This document shows positions 15,118-26,146 of a stretch of DNA of 64,000 nucleotides, piece after piece. The stretch spans positions 32,993,436 to 33,057,435 of the forward strand of contig CM055110.1 of NCBI GenBank assembly GCA_029204225.1. Direction: 5' to 3'. The DNA is from Diphasiastrum complanatum (lineage: Eukaryota; Streptophyta; Lycopodiopsida; Lycopodiales; Lycopodiaceae). Each line of letters opens with the position of its first letter. Position 1 is the first letter of the stretch. Below the pieces are notes generated by a model. The model saw only the letters and a program-made list of their open reading frames with translations, was not told the DNA's origin and did not search any database. The position numbers and the translations under genes are program-made.

Positions 15118-15130
15118 TGATATCAGAGCT
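15118..15130 (+). promoter_or_regulatory. Primer-binding site of copia element B
   Basis: TGATATCAGAGCT immediately follows the LTR end. It differs from the standard initiator tRNA-Met site TGGTATCAGAGC at the third base (G to A), which fits C-to-T decay on the opposite strand. Confidence 0.85.
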
Positions 15131-15682
15131 CTTGTGTTTCAGGTTATGAAAGGATCAGCCATCTTTAGCAAGGATTTGGAGGAGTTACCAATGCTATAGC
15201 ATGCTAGATTGATCTCTACTCAAAATTCAACATTTTTGCATGTGTAGAATTGATCTTTTGTAGGTCATATACTTGATCAATTTCAATTTCACACTTGGTT
15301 TACTGGATTTAGATAATTTTTGGTGCATTGTCTACAAGAAGATATATCAAGTTTCTAGAAACTGCATGTAGAATTTGAGATATTCAATTTTTTGTGATTT
15401 TGTCAAAACCCTAATTTTGATTGGATCTCTAGTTTGTGAGGTTAATGAACTTCATTTGAGTGCGTTTCAATCTTAGGAAGTGGCAAGAATCATTAGATTG
15501 AGGATAGATCATAGGTTGATCAAGATTTCACTATTCTATGTGTTGATTTTCTAGTTAGAGTGCTAGAAGAGATTTGAGAGGTTCCATATCATTGTGATTT
15601 CTTCTTCAGTTCATTTGTTGAAATTCAAGAGAGTGCTTTGTGCATTGGAACAGGCTGAAAGATAAGATTAGGTCACTTCAAC

Positions 15683-16348
15683 ATGGCTACAAGTGGTGGA
15701 TTTATGTTGGAGAGCAATGATAGGCTTACCTCAATCAACTATTCTACTTGGAAGGCGAGGATGGAGTCCTTATTGGAGATGAATGAGTTGATGGAGATTG
15801 TTGCAGGTGTAGAGGAGAGGCCTCAGGCACCTCAAGATCAAGTGAGGTATGACAAGAGAGCAAAGAAAGCTCTACACATGATTAAGATGAATGTTACCAA
15901 TGAACTTCTCAAGGAAGTTGGTAAGTGCACATCATCTTTGGAGGCTTGGGAAGCTTTGAAGAAGATTTATGAATCCAAGTCTACATCAAGAGAGCTTACT
16001 CTTAGGAGGCAAATCTTTCAAAGTTTTCAAAAGAAGGAAGAGAGTACTCATGCTTTTGTTTTGAGGGTTAAAGCATTCAATGATGAGTTAGCATGCATTG
16101 ATGAAAGCATTAAGGAGGTAGAACTTGTTCAAGTTATACTTAATGGCTTGTTGGATGATCATGCTAATCTTGTTCAAAGTTTGGCTATTCAAAAGACTTT
16201 GCCAAGTATTGTGGATTCGCAAGAGATCTTAGTGAATGAGGAGTTTAGGCTTCAATCAAGAGGAGGTGGATCTACATCGACATCTCAATATAAAGAGGAG
16301 GCTATGTTCATCAAAGGCAAGTTCAAGGGCAAAGGCAAAGGCAAGTGA
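15683..16348 (+). CDS. Copia element B gag
   Basis: 221 codons starting MATSGGFMLESNDRL. Gag blocks are INYSTWKARMESLLEM, KALHMIKMNVTNELLKEVG, LEAWEALKKIYESKSTSRE and FVLRVKAFNDELACIDES, ending in a Gly/Lys tail. A TGA at 16346 and a TAA at 16352 cut the frame just before the zinc knuckle (CFYCGIKGHFANEC, about 16415-16456), which continues in the same frame. Intact copia elements run Gag straight into pol, so these stops are decay. The 566 bp between PBS and ATG is the leader. Confidence 0.85.
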   Translation: MATSGGFMLESNDRLTSINYSTWKARMESLLEMNELMEIVAGVEERPQAPQDQVRYDKRAKKALHMIKMNVTNELLKEVGKCTSSLEAWEALKKIYESKSTSRELTLRRQIFQSFQKKEESTHAFVLRVKAFNDELACIDESIKEVELVQVILNGLLDDHANLVQSLAIQKTLPSIVDSQEILVNEEFRLQSRGGGSTSTSQYKEEAMFIKGKFKGKGKGK

Positions 16349-16354
16349 TCTTAA

Positions 16355-18400
16355 GGGCAAGATAAAGGTGAGACTTCCTCTTTTGGCAAAAAGAAAGATA
16401 AGTCTAAGTTGAAATGCTTTTATTGTGGAATCAAAGGGCATTTTGCAAATGAATGTTTGAAGAAGCAAAGAGATGAAGGTAGCAAGCAAATCAACTTTAC
16501 TACTAATGATGAGGATCTAGGTGGTGGTGATTCTCTTTTGATGTGTTCTTCAAGTCCAATATCAAGTGAAGGTGACAAAGATTCATGGTGGATTGATAGT
16601 GGAGCTAGTTCACACATGACTAGTCACAAGGAGTTCTTTACTTCTTTGGTCACCTGTGATGGAGCCAAGAAAGCAATTCACATGGCCAATGGTGGTGATT
16701 GTGTGATTGAAGGTATTGGCTCAATTCCTATTTGTCTCTCTACTAATAGGAAAGCAAGACTTGATGGTGTTCTTTACATTCCTTCACTTTCAAAATTTTT
16801 TTTAAGTGTTGGTCAAATGATAGAGAAAGGATACATGGTAAAGTTTGGTGGTGATGCTTGTTTCATTACAAAGGAAAAAATCTTGGTTGCTAGGGGCAAT
16901 AGACAAGATAGACTTTTCAAGCCTGATGCTTTTGTTATTGCTAACAAAAAGGATGGAATGGAAAAGGAGATTGGTCTCAACTTTCCAAAGTTACCTTTTA
17001 GCATCAATAAGATTGGTGGATCTTATGCAAAGTCTAAAAGGCTTTACGTACGTGTGTTTGGATGTGTAGCATACAAGCATCCCAAAGAAAAAAGAAGCAA
17101 GCTCAATGACAAATCTGAACAAACAATCATGGTTGGCTACTCAAACGAAACACATGTGTACAGGCTCTACAACCCAACCACGAAGAAGGTTGTTTCGAGT
17201 AGAGATGTGAAGTTCAATGAGTCCACATTCCCTGGACTAAAAGACGAAAGAAGCCATGAGATCTTCACACTACTGCCTATTCAAGAGGGAGATCGAAGAC
17301 AGACATCAAATCAGAATGTAGAGTCACAGACACCAGAGCAGTAGGAGGCAGAGGATCAACCCCACGAATAACAAACATTTGAGCAGCGAGGAAACGAATC
17401 TCGAAGGTCAACTAGACAAAGAAGACCTTCAAACCGCTACTCTGACAATCTTCAATGGAGCGAAGACATGCAATTTGAATACTGCAGCTTCACATAAGAG
17501 CCATCAATATATCAAGAAGATATCCAGAGTCAAGAGGGAGAATTCTAGAAGTAGGCAATGTCAGAGGAGATTGAGTCGATGAGGCGAAACGAGGCATGGA
17601 CATAAGAGCCACTGCCAAAAAATAGAAAGATACTCGACTGCAAGTGGGTGTATAAGAAAAAGATGAAATCAGATGGCACCATTGGCCACTACAAATCCAG
17701 GCTTGTCGCGAAGGGCTACACGCAGAGATATGGTGTCGATTATTTCGACACATATTTGCCCATGGTCAAGATGACAAGCATAAGGTTATTCCTTGCATAC
17801 ACCACACAATACAATCTGGAAATTCACCAGATTGTGAAAACAACTTTTTTCCATGGAGATATAGAGGAGGAAATCTTCATGAAGCAACCTGAAGGCTATG
17901 AAGACCTCGACAACAGACAATATGTCTATTGATTGCAGAGATGCATCTACGGTCTAAAACAGACATCACGAGATTGGTATAAAAAACTTGATGGTCTTCT
18001 GAAGTCTCTAGACTTCAATCCTTCTCAACCAGACTACAATGTCTACATTAAGAGAGTAGGAAAGGATTTTGTGATACTGACCATTTTCATGGATGATTCG
18101 TTGATGATAGGAAATTCTTTGATACTGATAAAGGACACGAAAAGTCAGATTTCAAAAAGCTACGAAATCATAGATCTAGGAAAAGCAACAAAATGCCTAG
18201 GGTTGGAGATCAGAAGAGATCTAACAAAGGACAAAATGCACTTGAGTCAGTCAGAATATGCCAGAAAGGTGCTAAAGTAGTACCACATGATGGACTGCAA
18301 AGAAAAGGCCACACCAATGATAGCTGGAGCCAAGCTCAAGAAGCAGGATTGCCCAAAAATGGAAGAAGAAGAACATAGGATGGCAGGTATACCCTACCAA
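16355..18400 (+). pseudogene. Copia element B pol, integrase core deleted
   Basis: Same frame as gag throughout. In order it has the CCHC knuckle, the aspartic protease with WWIDSGASSHM (active site DSG intact, about 16589), then the usual block LDGVLYIPSLSKFFLSVGQ and GNRQDRLF. The sequence then jumps to the late integrase region (LYVRVFGCVAYKHPKEKR, MVGYSNETHVYRLYNP). The HHCC finger and the DDE core, normally about 300 residues, are missing. RT follows: WVYKKKMKSDGTIGHYKSRLVAKGY, then GLKQTSRDWYKKLDG and the catalytic FMDDSLMIG at about 18088. It ends near the RNase H linker at about 18400. Stops are at 16352, 17342, 17369, 17495, 17546, 17552, 17603, 17930 and 18278, with no frameshift across 2.6 kb. 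Non-functional and non-autonomous. Confidence 0.9.
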
Positions 18401-18898
18401 CTATTAGAGTTTCTGATTATCTTGGCTTGGTAGAGATTTTCTTCTCTGCATCCAACCGTCAACAATTTGTTTGTATTTTTCTCGATCATGCGGCATGTAT
18501 TGCCATCGAACAAAACTTGAATACCAAGATCTTTCAGGAAATAACTGCAAACATAGAGATAGATGTTGTTACATGGATAACATCAATTGGACTCAACAAT
18601 AACGAGTACATACAAGCGTTACATACATCCACTCAAAAACCAATAATAATTTTAAAAAGGCATCCAATAGATATATACACAAATCCTTTCAATTCTCAAA
18701 TCAGCTAATTGTGAAATGAAAACATTGACATCCAATACATCCTAGATCCCTATGCGGCAGCAAGCTACTACACATCATACATGACAAAAGTCGATAATTA
18801 CCTTGACCAAGGCCTTAAAAGATGCTATGTCAAAATCAATTTTAAACAATACTGATACACTGAATTGTCTTAAAAACATCGAATACGACACAATCATT
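18401..18898. other. Unassigned sequence between copia B and gypsy scrap
   Basis: A 93-codon open frame at 18427-18708 has no recognised domain. The stretch may be decayed pol or linker. The copia similarity ends abruptly at about 18400. Confidence 0.4.
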
Positions 18899-18908
18899 TT
18901 CGTTCATG

Positions 18909-19197
18909 TTTCGAAACATTATAACTAGATATGGATGTCCCTTGGAATTGGTGAGTGACAGAGGAACTCATTTCTTAAACGATAGGATTCGTCTACTTAC
19001 CAAGACATAGGAAGACGACTCCATACAATCCGAAGGCAAATGGTTTGACTGAACGAGTCAATGGCATCTTATGTAAAATCCTCAATAAGATCACCACAAC
19101 TCACGCATCTGATTGGGATTAGAAGTTACCATCTGTTCTATGCAAGGCATACCGAAATGCCGAAAAAGTTACCACAAAACAAACATCATTCTATTTT
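18909..19197 (+). pseudogene. Ty3/gypsy integrase core fragment
   Basis: Reads IITRYGCPLELVSDRGTHF from 18918, the middle of a retroviral-type integrase core with the second catalytic Asp (SDRG). After a frame change near 19000 it continues KTTPYNPKANGLTERVNGIL, which holds the catalytic Glu, and goes on to an in-frame TAG near 19121 and a KVTTKQTSF-like end. The rest of the element is absent. Its right end meets copia D gag, in the opposite direction, at about 19195. Confidence 0.85.
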
Positions 19198-19430
19198 TCC
19201 TTCAAAAGTTCATTACTTACATTCATTTTTATGCAATGTAATGCAACTCTACATCTCTTTTTGTACTTTACCAATTCAACTCTTCCTTGAGGTTCTACTT
19301 CCACCTCAAGTACTATGTCATAAAGATCATGGAGTACAAGCAAAGGCTCCATTCGAACTATCCAATTAGCACAATTAGTGGATGTGAGCCTTTCACTAGC
19401 TTCAAGCAAAAAACCACCCATTGATGCCAT
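19191..19430 (-). pseudogene. Copia element D gag, N-terminal fragment
   Basis: The minus strand starts MASMGGFLLEASERL and continues NCANWIVRMEPLLVL, LVKYKKRCRVALHCIKMN and VSNELLKEK, then stops at the junction with the gypsy scrap. Only the first 80 or so residues of Gag remain; knuckle and pol are gone. The start Met matches the other copia Gags here. PBS and LTR lie upstream in correct order. Confidence 0.85.
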
Positions 19431-19868
19431 TTTTGAATGTGAAAATGCACTAGAAACTCTTATGGTTTCTCTAAGAGATCTGAACCTAAAGTCTTCTAGC
19501 AATTTGAAAGCTCAATCCTATCACTCATGAACCAATCTAGAATGATGGAAATTTAGATTCTAGTCTCAATCTTGCAAAATCACTCCTTGATCTATGATTT
19601 TTGTCAACTTCAACATGCACTCAAAAAATTAGAGAAACTCATTCAATGCACCTGAATCAAGCTTCAAATTTAAGTTTCTGGCTGATCTTATCCAAGAACT
19701 AATCATAGGAATAGATTCTCTATGGCCTTACACATGTGAAAAGTGTTTCTACAGCCCACAACTCGCTATACAACTCGCTATACAAAAATTAGCTAGTTTC
19801 CAAAAACTTGCTAATTTGGGCTTAGTTTTGAATCAACCCCATCAATATCAATAAATCCTCTTGTACTT

Positions 19869-19881
19869 GGCTCTGATACCA
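19869..19881 (-). promoter_or_regulatory. Primer-binding site of copia element D
   Basis: The minus strand reads TGGTATCAGAGCC, a perfect initiator tRNA-Met primer-binding site, 438 bp upstream of the gag start. Confidence 0.9.
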
Positions 19882-19883
19882 TA

Positions 19884-20644
19884 TGTGGAAACCTGCAAAA
19901 TAGTATCATGAATGGATCCTAGTCTGATCCACAAGAGGAATTGGATGTTAGATACAATTGATCTATCAATCTACACAAGATTTAGATCAATCTAGATCAA
20001 TTCTAGACATAAAAATCTAACAAGAACAATCATTAATGAAGGTAAATGTACTTGCTAGTTTCACACGTATGAAAACCTGTCAGAGTACGAACTCCAACAA
20101 ACAAAGTACACTATGATAGAAACTCAAAACATTCAAAACAAATGAAGACAAATGGAAAGATTGACACAAAATTGTTTCCAAAATCAAGATTGATGTTTCA
20201 TGTTGATTATGGCCAAATATGCCTATATATACACTTCTTGGAGCTCGAGGTACTGATCATGCATCAGATCTCACACATGTGAGGATGCTTTGTCATATGG
20301 TGAATCATCATGCAAAATTGACACTTGAATAAAACTTTTTATTTTGAGCACTTTTGGTCCAATTTCCTACTATATGGAGATCTACTTGGAAATCTTCTAG
20401 AAGTCAAAACTCGCCTACTTCAGCTTATTCCACACGTGTGAGCTGTCTTCTACACATGGAATGTGACACCTAACCTAAGGATGTGGCTCATGCAATCAGT
20501 AGATTGATGCCATGTGTTATATGTCTAAAAAACTAGTTTTTGGCCTTTTTAGCCACTAGAACTTGAATTAAATCATATGTACAACCTATATGATTATAGT
20601 ACATGACAAGTACACTAATTTCACACATGAAAACAGGCTCCACA
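19884..20644 (-). mobile_element. 5' LTR of copia element D
   Basis: The inner edge is fixed by the PBS; on the plus strand it opens TGTGGAAACCTGC. The outer edge is placed at AGGCTCCACA, whose complement TGTGGAGCCT resembles the inner end, giving about 760 bp. Palindromes ACACGTGTGA and CACATGTG occur inside (for example at 20432 and 20275). The outer boundary is tentative because no second LTR is present. Confidence 0.55.
20224..20231 (-). promoter_or_regulatory. TATA box of LTR D
   Basis: TATATATA read on the minus strand, in the middle of LTR D, at the expected place for its U3 promoter. Confidence 0.45.
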
Positions 20645-20807
20645 CATGTGTAATCATCCTATATACATGATTTTGGCCTTGACCAAGCATAATTTTTGCA
20701 TTTTCACAGTATTCCCAACACATTGTAAATAAATAAATTCGACCAATAAATTGTGTTGCGAGGGCATGACATCCTGCGCGTATAAGCCCATGGCTCAATG
20801 AACACGC

Positions 20808-21240
20808 AAGTTAAGTTGTAAATAAAATAATAGACTTGGGCCCCTTTGTAATTAAAATAAAACTTGAGGCCCAAAGTCAATTTTAGACGTAGAGTTTACT
20901 TTTTTAGAGTTGGGTCCAACTCACATGAATCTTGTGATTTCCAATGTACTTTTTGTGGACCCTTGGATCAAGCTGGGTCCAAGATGAATGGATAAGATCA
21001 ATGTAAATATTAGCCAATAGGATTTTGGGGCAAGGGCCTTCCCCATTTATAAAAAGGCACCATTTGTACTCTATGAGGTGGCTTAATGAAGAGGAGAAAT
21101 CTCTACCACTTTTTTGGAGAGAAGCATCCTCATGTGCTATTCACTACTTGCTAATGCTTTTAATTGTGTTTTCCATTGCTTTCTAATTTCATGTTTATTG
21201 GTTGTTTTAATTAATGTTTTTCCATTAGCAAGCAAAAGGA
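20808..21240 (+). promoter_or_regulatory. Possible LTR-like promoter segment
   Basis: Contains a CCAAT-like box (about 21013) and a TTATAAAAA box (about 21047), followed by a non-coding transcript-like stretch leading into a CT-rich tract. The spacing resembles a plant promoter or solo LTR. No terminal inverted repeat, PBS or coding sequence was found, so the assignment is weak. Confidence 0.3.
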
Positions 21241-21352
21241 GCATTTGAGCTAATTTCCACTCTCACTCTCTATCTCTCTCTTTCTCTCTTCTTTTCTCAC
21301 ATTCACTCTTCCGAGCGCAAGCTCTTTCTCTCTCCCTGCGCTCTCTTCTTTA

Positions 21353-21360
<8 letters not shown>

Positions 21361-21399
<39 letters not shown>
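21361..21399 (+). repeat. (CT)n microsatellite in a wider CT-rich tract
   Basis: Pure CT for about 39 bp, inside a pyrimidine-rich region from about 21260 to 21450. Confidence 0.9.
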
Positions 21400-21401
<2 letters not shown>

Positions 21402-21813
21402 CGCGCACTCTCTTTCTGTCTCTTTGCACTCTCTCTCTCTCCGCTCTCTATCCACAGACTACGCAGAGGCTGCAAAGAAATGATTAAATTTTTAATTGCC
21501 GGGTCGTGCAAACATTGGATGCGCACTACGTAGAGCTACATGATTTAGTAGATCAGTGCATAATTCAGTAGATCAACGCAGGCTTAGTAGATCAGTGCAG
21601 GCACAATAGATCAGTGCAGATGTAGATGCAGATTTTGCATGCAAAGATAGGACACAAAGAGAATGTGAATTCCGTAGGAACTAGTTGTGGCCACAGAATG
21701 CGTGCAGCCAGTGTAGAGGAGCAAAGGTTGCCACAAGCTCCCAAATGAGCACAATGCGTAGCAGCAGGTCGTTCACAGAGGGAACGCACACACAGTAGAA
21801 GGTGTGGAGCGGA

Positions 21814-21815
<2 letters not shown>

Positions 21816-21850
<35 letters not shown>
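21816..21850 (+). repeat. (CT)n microsatellite
   Basis: About 35 bp of CT. Minus-strand ORFs here are repeat artefacts (Arg-Glu runs). Confidence 0.9.
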
Positions 21851-21852
<2 letters not shown>

Positions 21853-24800
21853 CGCTCGTCGCTGTCTCTTGCACCCACCCAGGCAGCCATTCCAATAAAA
21901 AAACAAAAGAATATGACTTCGGGGCCTATATTATGCAGAATAATATAGGGCCCAAAATGGCCTTAAAATCGGCCAAACGTCAATTACTTATTGTAATAAG
22001 TCAGAAAATCGCTTATCAAAAACATATCCTCCCAAGGATAGCATTATCAAAGTATTAGCTTATCTACAAGTAGCTACAAAGAAAGGACAGCAGCTGATTG
22101 AGAAACCGTATTGTAATATTCATACAATTGCACTATCCGTCCCAAAACCTATTCAGATCTCACATCTCGAGGATCCACTTTATTGCAAAACTGTACCGTA
22201 TAGAGGATAAGTCGGATAGAAAACCGTAATCTATTGAATGAAAAGACAATGAACACCTGTATAAGTTAATACTTGTGTTGGGCATCGCAGCGATCTGAAT
22301 AACAGGTACAAGCAAAAACCAAGGGAAAGGTGACCAAAGGTGCAAAGGGCATCCCTGAAGGCTAAAAACAGAGGTCACGTAGAGTTGGGTAGACGCCAAA
22401 AACATAAATGGTACAAAATGAAATAAAAACCAAGAGGGAAGTTACGGAAAAGCGAGAATTACATAAACCTTAAGAGTAGGAAATCTAGCACAGCGTAGCA
22501 TTAAACATCTTCAACAGCCCAATGAAAACAATAGGACATAACAAAACTCAAACAAACAAAAACTAATTACAAGAGACATCTAAATAAGCTGAATGAAGGG
22601 GCCATCATAACATTCTCATTCATGAAACGAACATTGACTTCACTCAAAATGTACCAATTTAGTCTAGCAATACATTTCAGAATAAATTTTGACTGAAATA
22701 ATATCAATCGATTATCTCAATTGCGTAGTCAAGGATATTGTTCTTCAACCACTTTACGTACTCATGAATACATATTAAGGAGATTCGAGTTGTAAGAAAC
22801 CACAAACAAAAGTGATTTACATGTCTTTAAAATTCCAGCCATTCTGACACTGAAAGACCAATTGGCCATAAACTTCATAACCCATATACTTTTAGTCACT
22901 ATTATCCCTATTCAACTACAGAAACCACTGATAAATCTACTAGCGACGTGCTGCTAACCGCAATCAACATCATGATGATTCCAATATCAGTTATACAAAG
23001 GAAGCCGTCTTTTCCTCCAAAAATTTAACAGACAATAAGAAAAGCTAGTGAATGGATCTACTAGTGTTACACTTTATGAAGCAGATGTACATCAAACCAA
23101 TCTTTGAGCTTCATGTATCTTCATGAAAGGTCAATAAAAAACAAAGCAAACCTTCCAAATCAACGAGCTTTGAATGTTGCTATACTTTTCAAATTATTAA
23201 CTGATGAAAATCTATAGCCTTTGAAGAGGTGCTTTCTTTGTTGAGAACATGTTCAATTGCAAGACAACTCATTTATTTCCATATAGCCAATAATCACACC
23301 AGATTTTATACAATTTGTAAATAAGTCTAACTAGCTCTAAAATTCTTGCTCTGATTAGAGTACATGCATCATTTTCTTATCAGTTCATGTCTTTAGGCTA
23401 AATTGAACAAACTAGGAAGAAATTTGACCATACATAGATGAACTAACGCAAATCAAAGCATATACTTAAAGCTGTAAGCTATCGCTGTGGACTTGTGATA
23501 AGTGCATCAATATCATAATAACTGTAGTCGATTGAGAATGCAAATGTGCAAGTAATTGTATCACAAATCTGCATAGAATCTGTGCATAGAAGGTCTTCCA
23601 GGATTTATCCTTTGGATCCATCTCTGCATGAGTACAAGTTCACCAGGTGAAAATTAGTGTTCACATATCTGAGATGTGAGATCCTAACACTGAAAGTATG
23701 CACAGTGCATACTAGCCCACTTTCAGCTCTGCTTTGTTTTCCTTTTTCTGAATAAGTTATAAATTATGGTGCTGGCTACAAGTACAAAAGGTACCTGGCC
23801 ATTTCAATATCTACATGAACCAATGGTCATTTTTCTTCACTTTTATTTATATTGAAGCATGGTGACATATGATGAATAGACCAGTGTGTCCAGCCATTCC
23901 AATAGCTGCATTTCCAGTATATTTGATGACTAAGGTGTTGGTGCAGTGCAGTTTCATATTCACTCAATTTTGTGGTAGTTGGTATTGGGAGCTGAATTAT
24001 TTATTCACTTGCCAGAGGCTCTTGTCAGAACGTTAGTGTGATTCTGCTGCTGCCCAGAATAGGATATCAAATGCACCAGAAAGTACTTCAAGAAAAGGTC
24101 AGTTGTACCAAAAATCCAAGTGATAACTAAGACACATTGCTTGACATTTGTCTGCCGTCATCTCTTAAAAAGTTCCAGCTCAGCTGGGGTTTCTTTGATT
24201 CTGCACAAAAAATGACAAGAAATTTTGTGCTTTAGGTAACACACATGGATGACAATTTATATCTCAAAAAACTGCAATAAACTTATATGAAGCACAACTG
24301 ATTTGACGGTGAGAGAAATTTTGTGCTGGGTGTATTGTGTTACAATGACCGTTCTGGTGAAGCAAAAGAACAAAACTATTTGCTGACGTCCAAGGAGAAA
24401 CTGCTACTGCTGTGGCACCCTCACAAGGAGGCTATCAAAAAAAATTATCATAAATTTATAAATATCGTCTAGAACACAACACAGGAGAATGGATACGGAC
24501 CTTCAGTATGTATTCTGTCGGAATAAAGTAGGCGAAGTTGGGCTCTGCAAAACATCATCATGAAGGATTTCAAAAACCCAAGGTGCAATATTCTAAAACC
24601 AAAAAGGCAGGTATAAATTGAACAGGCCTGATCATCAACGCAAACGATACACCAGACAATAGGACAGATTACGGAGTCAATTTAATTAAAGAGAGGTTAT
24701 AACGAGTTCATATTTTTCTCCAAGAATTACCTTCAGGTCACAGAGCTGAGAACAACTGATGGAAGGCAGATGGATTCCTTTGCTGTTTTCAAGAGAACCA

Positions 24801-25734
24801 TGAAATCAAAACTGTGCAATAAACACAAGCTGAGAGAAAGCAACAGCTCACAACCAACTAAGCATTAACAAATCAATGCATCAACATGAGAGTTTTGAGT
24901 AAAATTTATCATGTAGCAGGCCTCTATAGCCTGGTTGGCAAAAGAAAACGTGTAAAAGCCATCACCTACTCTGCCCAAATATGACTAGAGCAGCTTCTGT
25001 AATGTTGGTTACCATCATGTCACATGTCTATCTCTAAACAGCACTCTCAATTCATCTCTAAACAGCACTCTCAATTTCCTGAAGTGATAAAGTACTTCAT
25101 TGAAACCAGCATAGAAAAAGTTTTTTATACAGACTTCAACTCAAAGCCTGTGCTTCTCAAGGCAGGTGACACTTGAAAAATCAGGTTCCAAATTTAGTGG
25201 GAGTGAGATACGCACACATCACTTGCCATTTCTCATGTTGTAGAACATCAATATGAGTTTCTTCAAGATTTTGAGTGCTACCTTTCAGGATCATTTTGAA
25301 AGATATCACTGCCATTCACTTCATCAGTCACTTCAGATGTATTCAGAACATCTAAAACCCAATCGTATTGACTTGAGTGGAGGTACAGTTTCTCTGCTAG
25401 CAAGGAACAAGAGATATCAAGACAAAAGTACATACAGTGAGCATGAGAGACTAAACGCCAAAATTAGCACCCAATAACAAATTGATTCTACACACGCTAA
25501 TGTCAAGTAGAATTGTACTGTATATGATGTTACAGATGAATGACTGTGATTCATTCTTCATGATAAGGTTGCTAGTCTTCGGGAAATGGGATAACTGGCA
25601 ATAATGGAAGACAAATTGAAAGCTGTACATAAGAGAATCAAGAAAAGGAGTAAGGCATAATGTTGGCAGGAAAAGGTCTGAAAGATTCTGACAGTAATGA
25701 ACTTCGAATGCTTGGAAAACCTAGTTGCCCAGAG
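21851..25734. other. No supported gene; downstream flank of the CCCH gene
   Basis: AT-rich sequence without a convincing exon. It may contain the 3' untranslated region or further 3' exons of the minus-strand CCCH gene, but I could not fix one. No retroelement domain was found. Confidence 0.4.
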
Positions 25735-25826
25735 CTACAAAACACAATTTGCTAACATAACAACAAAGCTTCGAATGGCTGCACTTGAGGTGTCAAAATT
25801 GAAGTGAATTGCTGGCGTGTATATCC
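25735..25826 (-). CDS. Possible last coding exon of the CCCH-RRM gene
   Basis: On the minus strand a CCCCCCTCAG acceptor precedes a 92-nt open stretch ending in TAG. Its phase continues the exon at 26147-26365 correctly and would give a protein of about 527 residues, close to Arabidopsis relatives that are somewhat over 500 residues. The encoded tail (about 30 residues) shows no clear family motif, so this rests on phase and length only. Confidence 0.3.
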
Positions 25827-26146
25827 CTGAGGGGGGTTTTCAATTACAAAGTCAAAGACAATAGATTTAAGCTGAGAAAAGTAACTATCTATGACAGGAC
25901 CAGCTATTTTCTTTCTGGCAACATAGCCATCAACACGACTCTGCATATAGATATTTTTGCACAAAGTCCATTTTCCAACCATATTGAAGTCTGCACTTAA
26001 GATAGTCTAAAATGTACACCAGCCTACTTAAAAATGTTTCGTCCTCCAAGTCCATATTTCACACTTAGAAAACAAATGTGCTGCTTTTGACCTGAATGGA
26101 GTAAGCTCAATCAACCAAGAAAGGAGCAAGCCAAAAAAATATCCAC

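Noticed and set aside
20740-20810. Possible tRNA-like segment (GCGAGGGCATGACATCC..)
   Set aside because: No cloverleaf with a TPsiC arm (GGTTCAAATCC type) can be formed.
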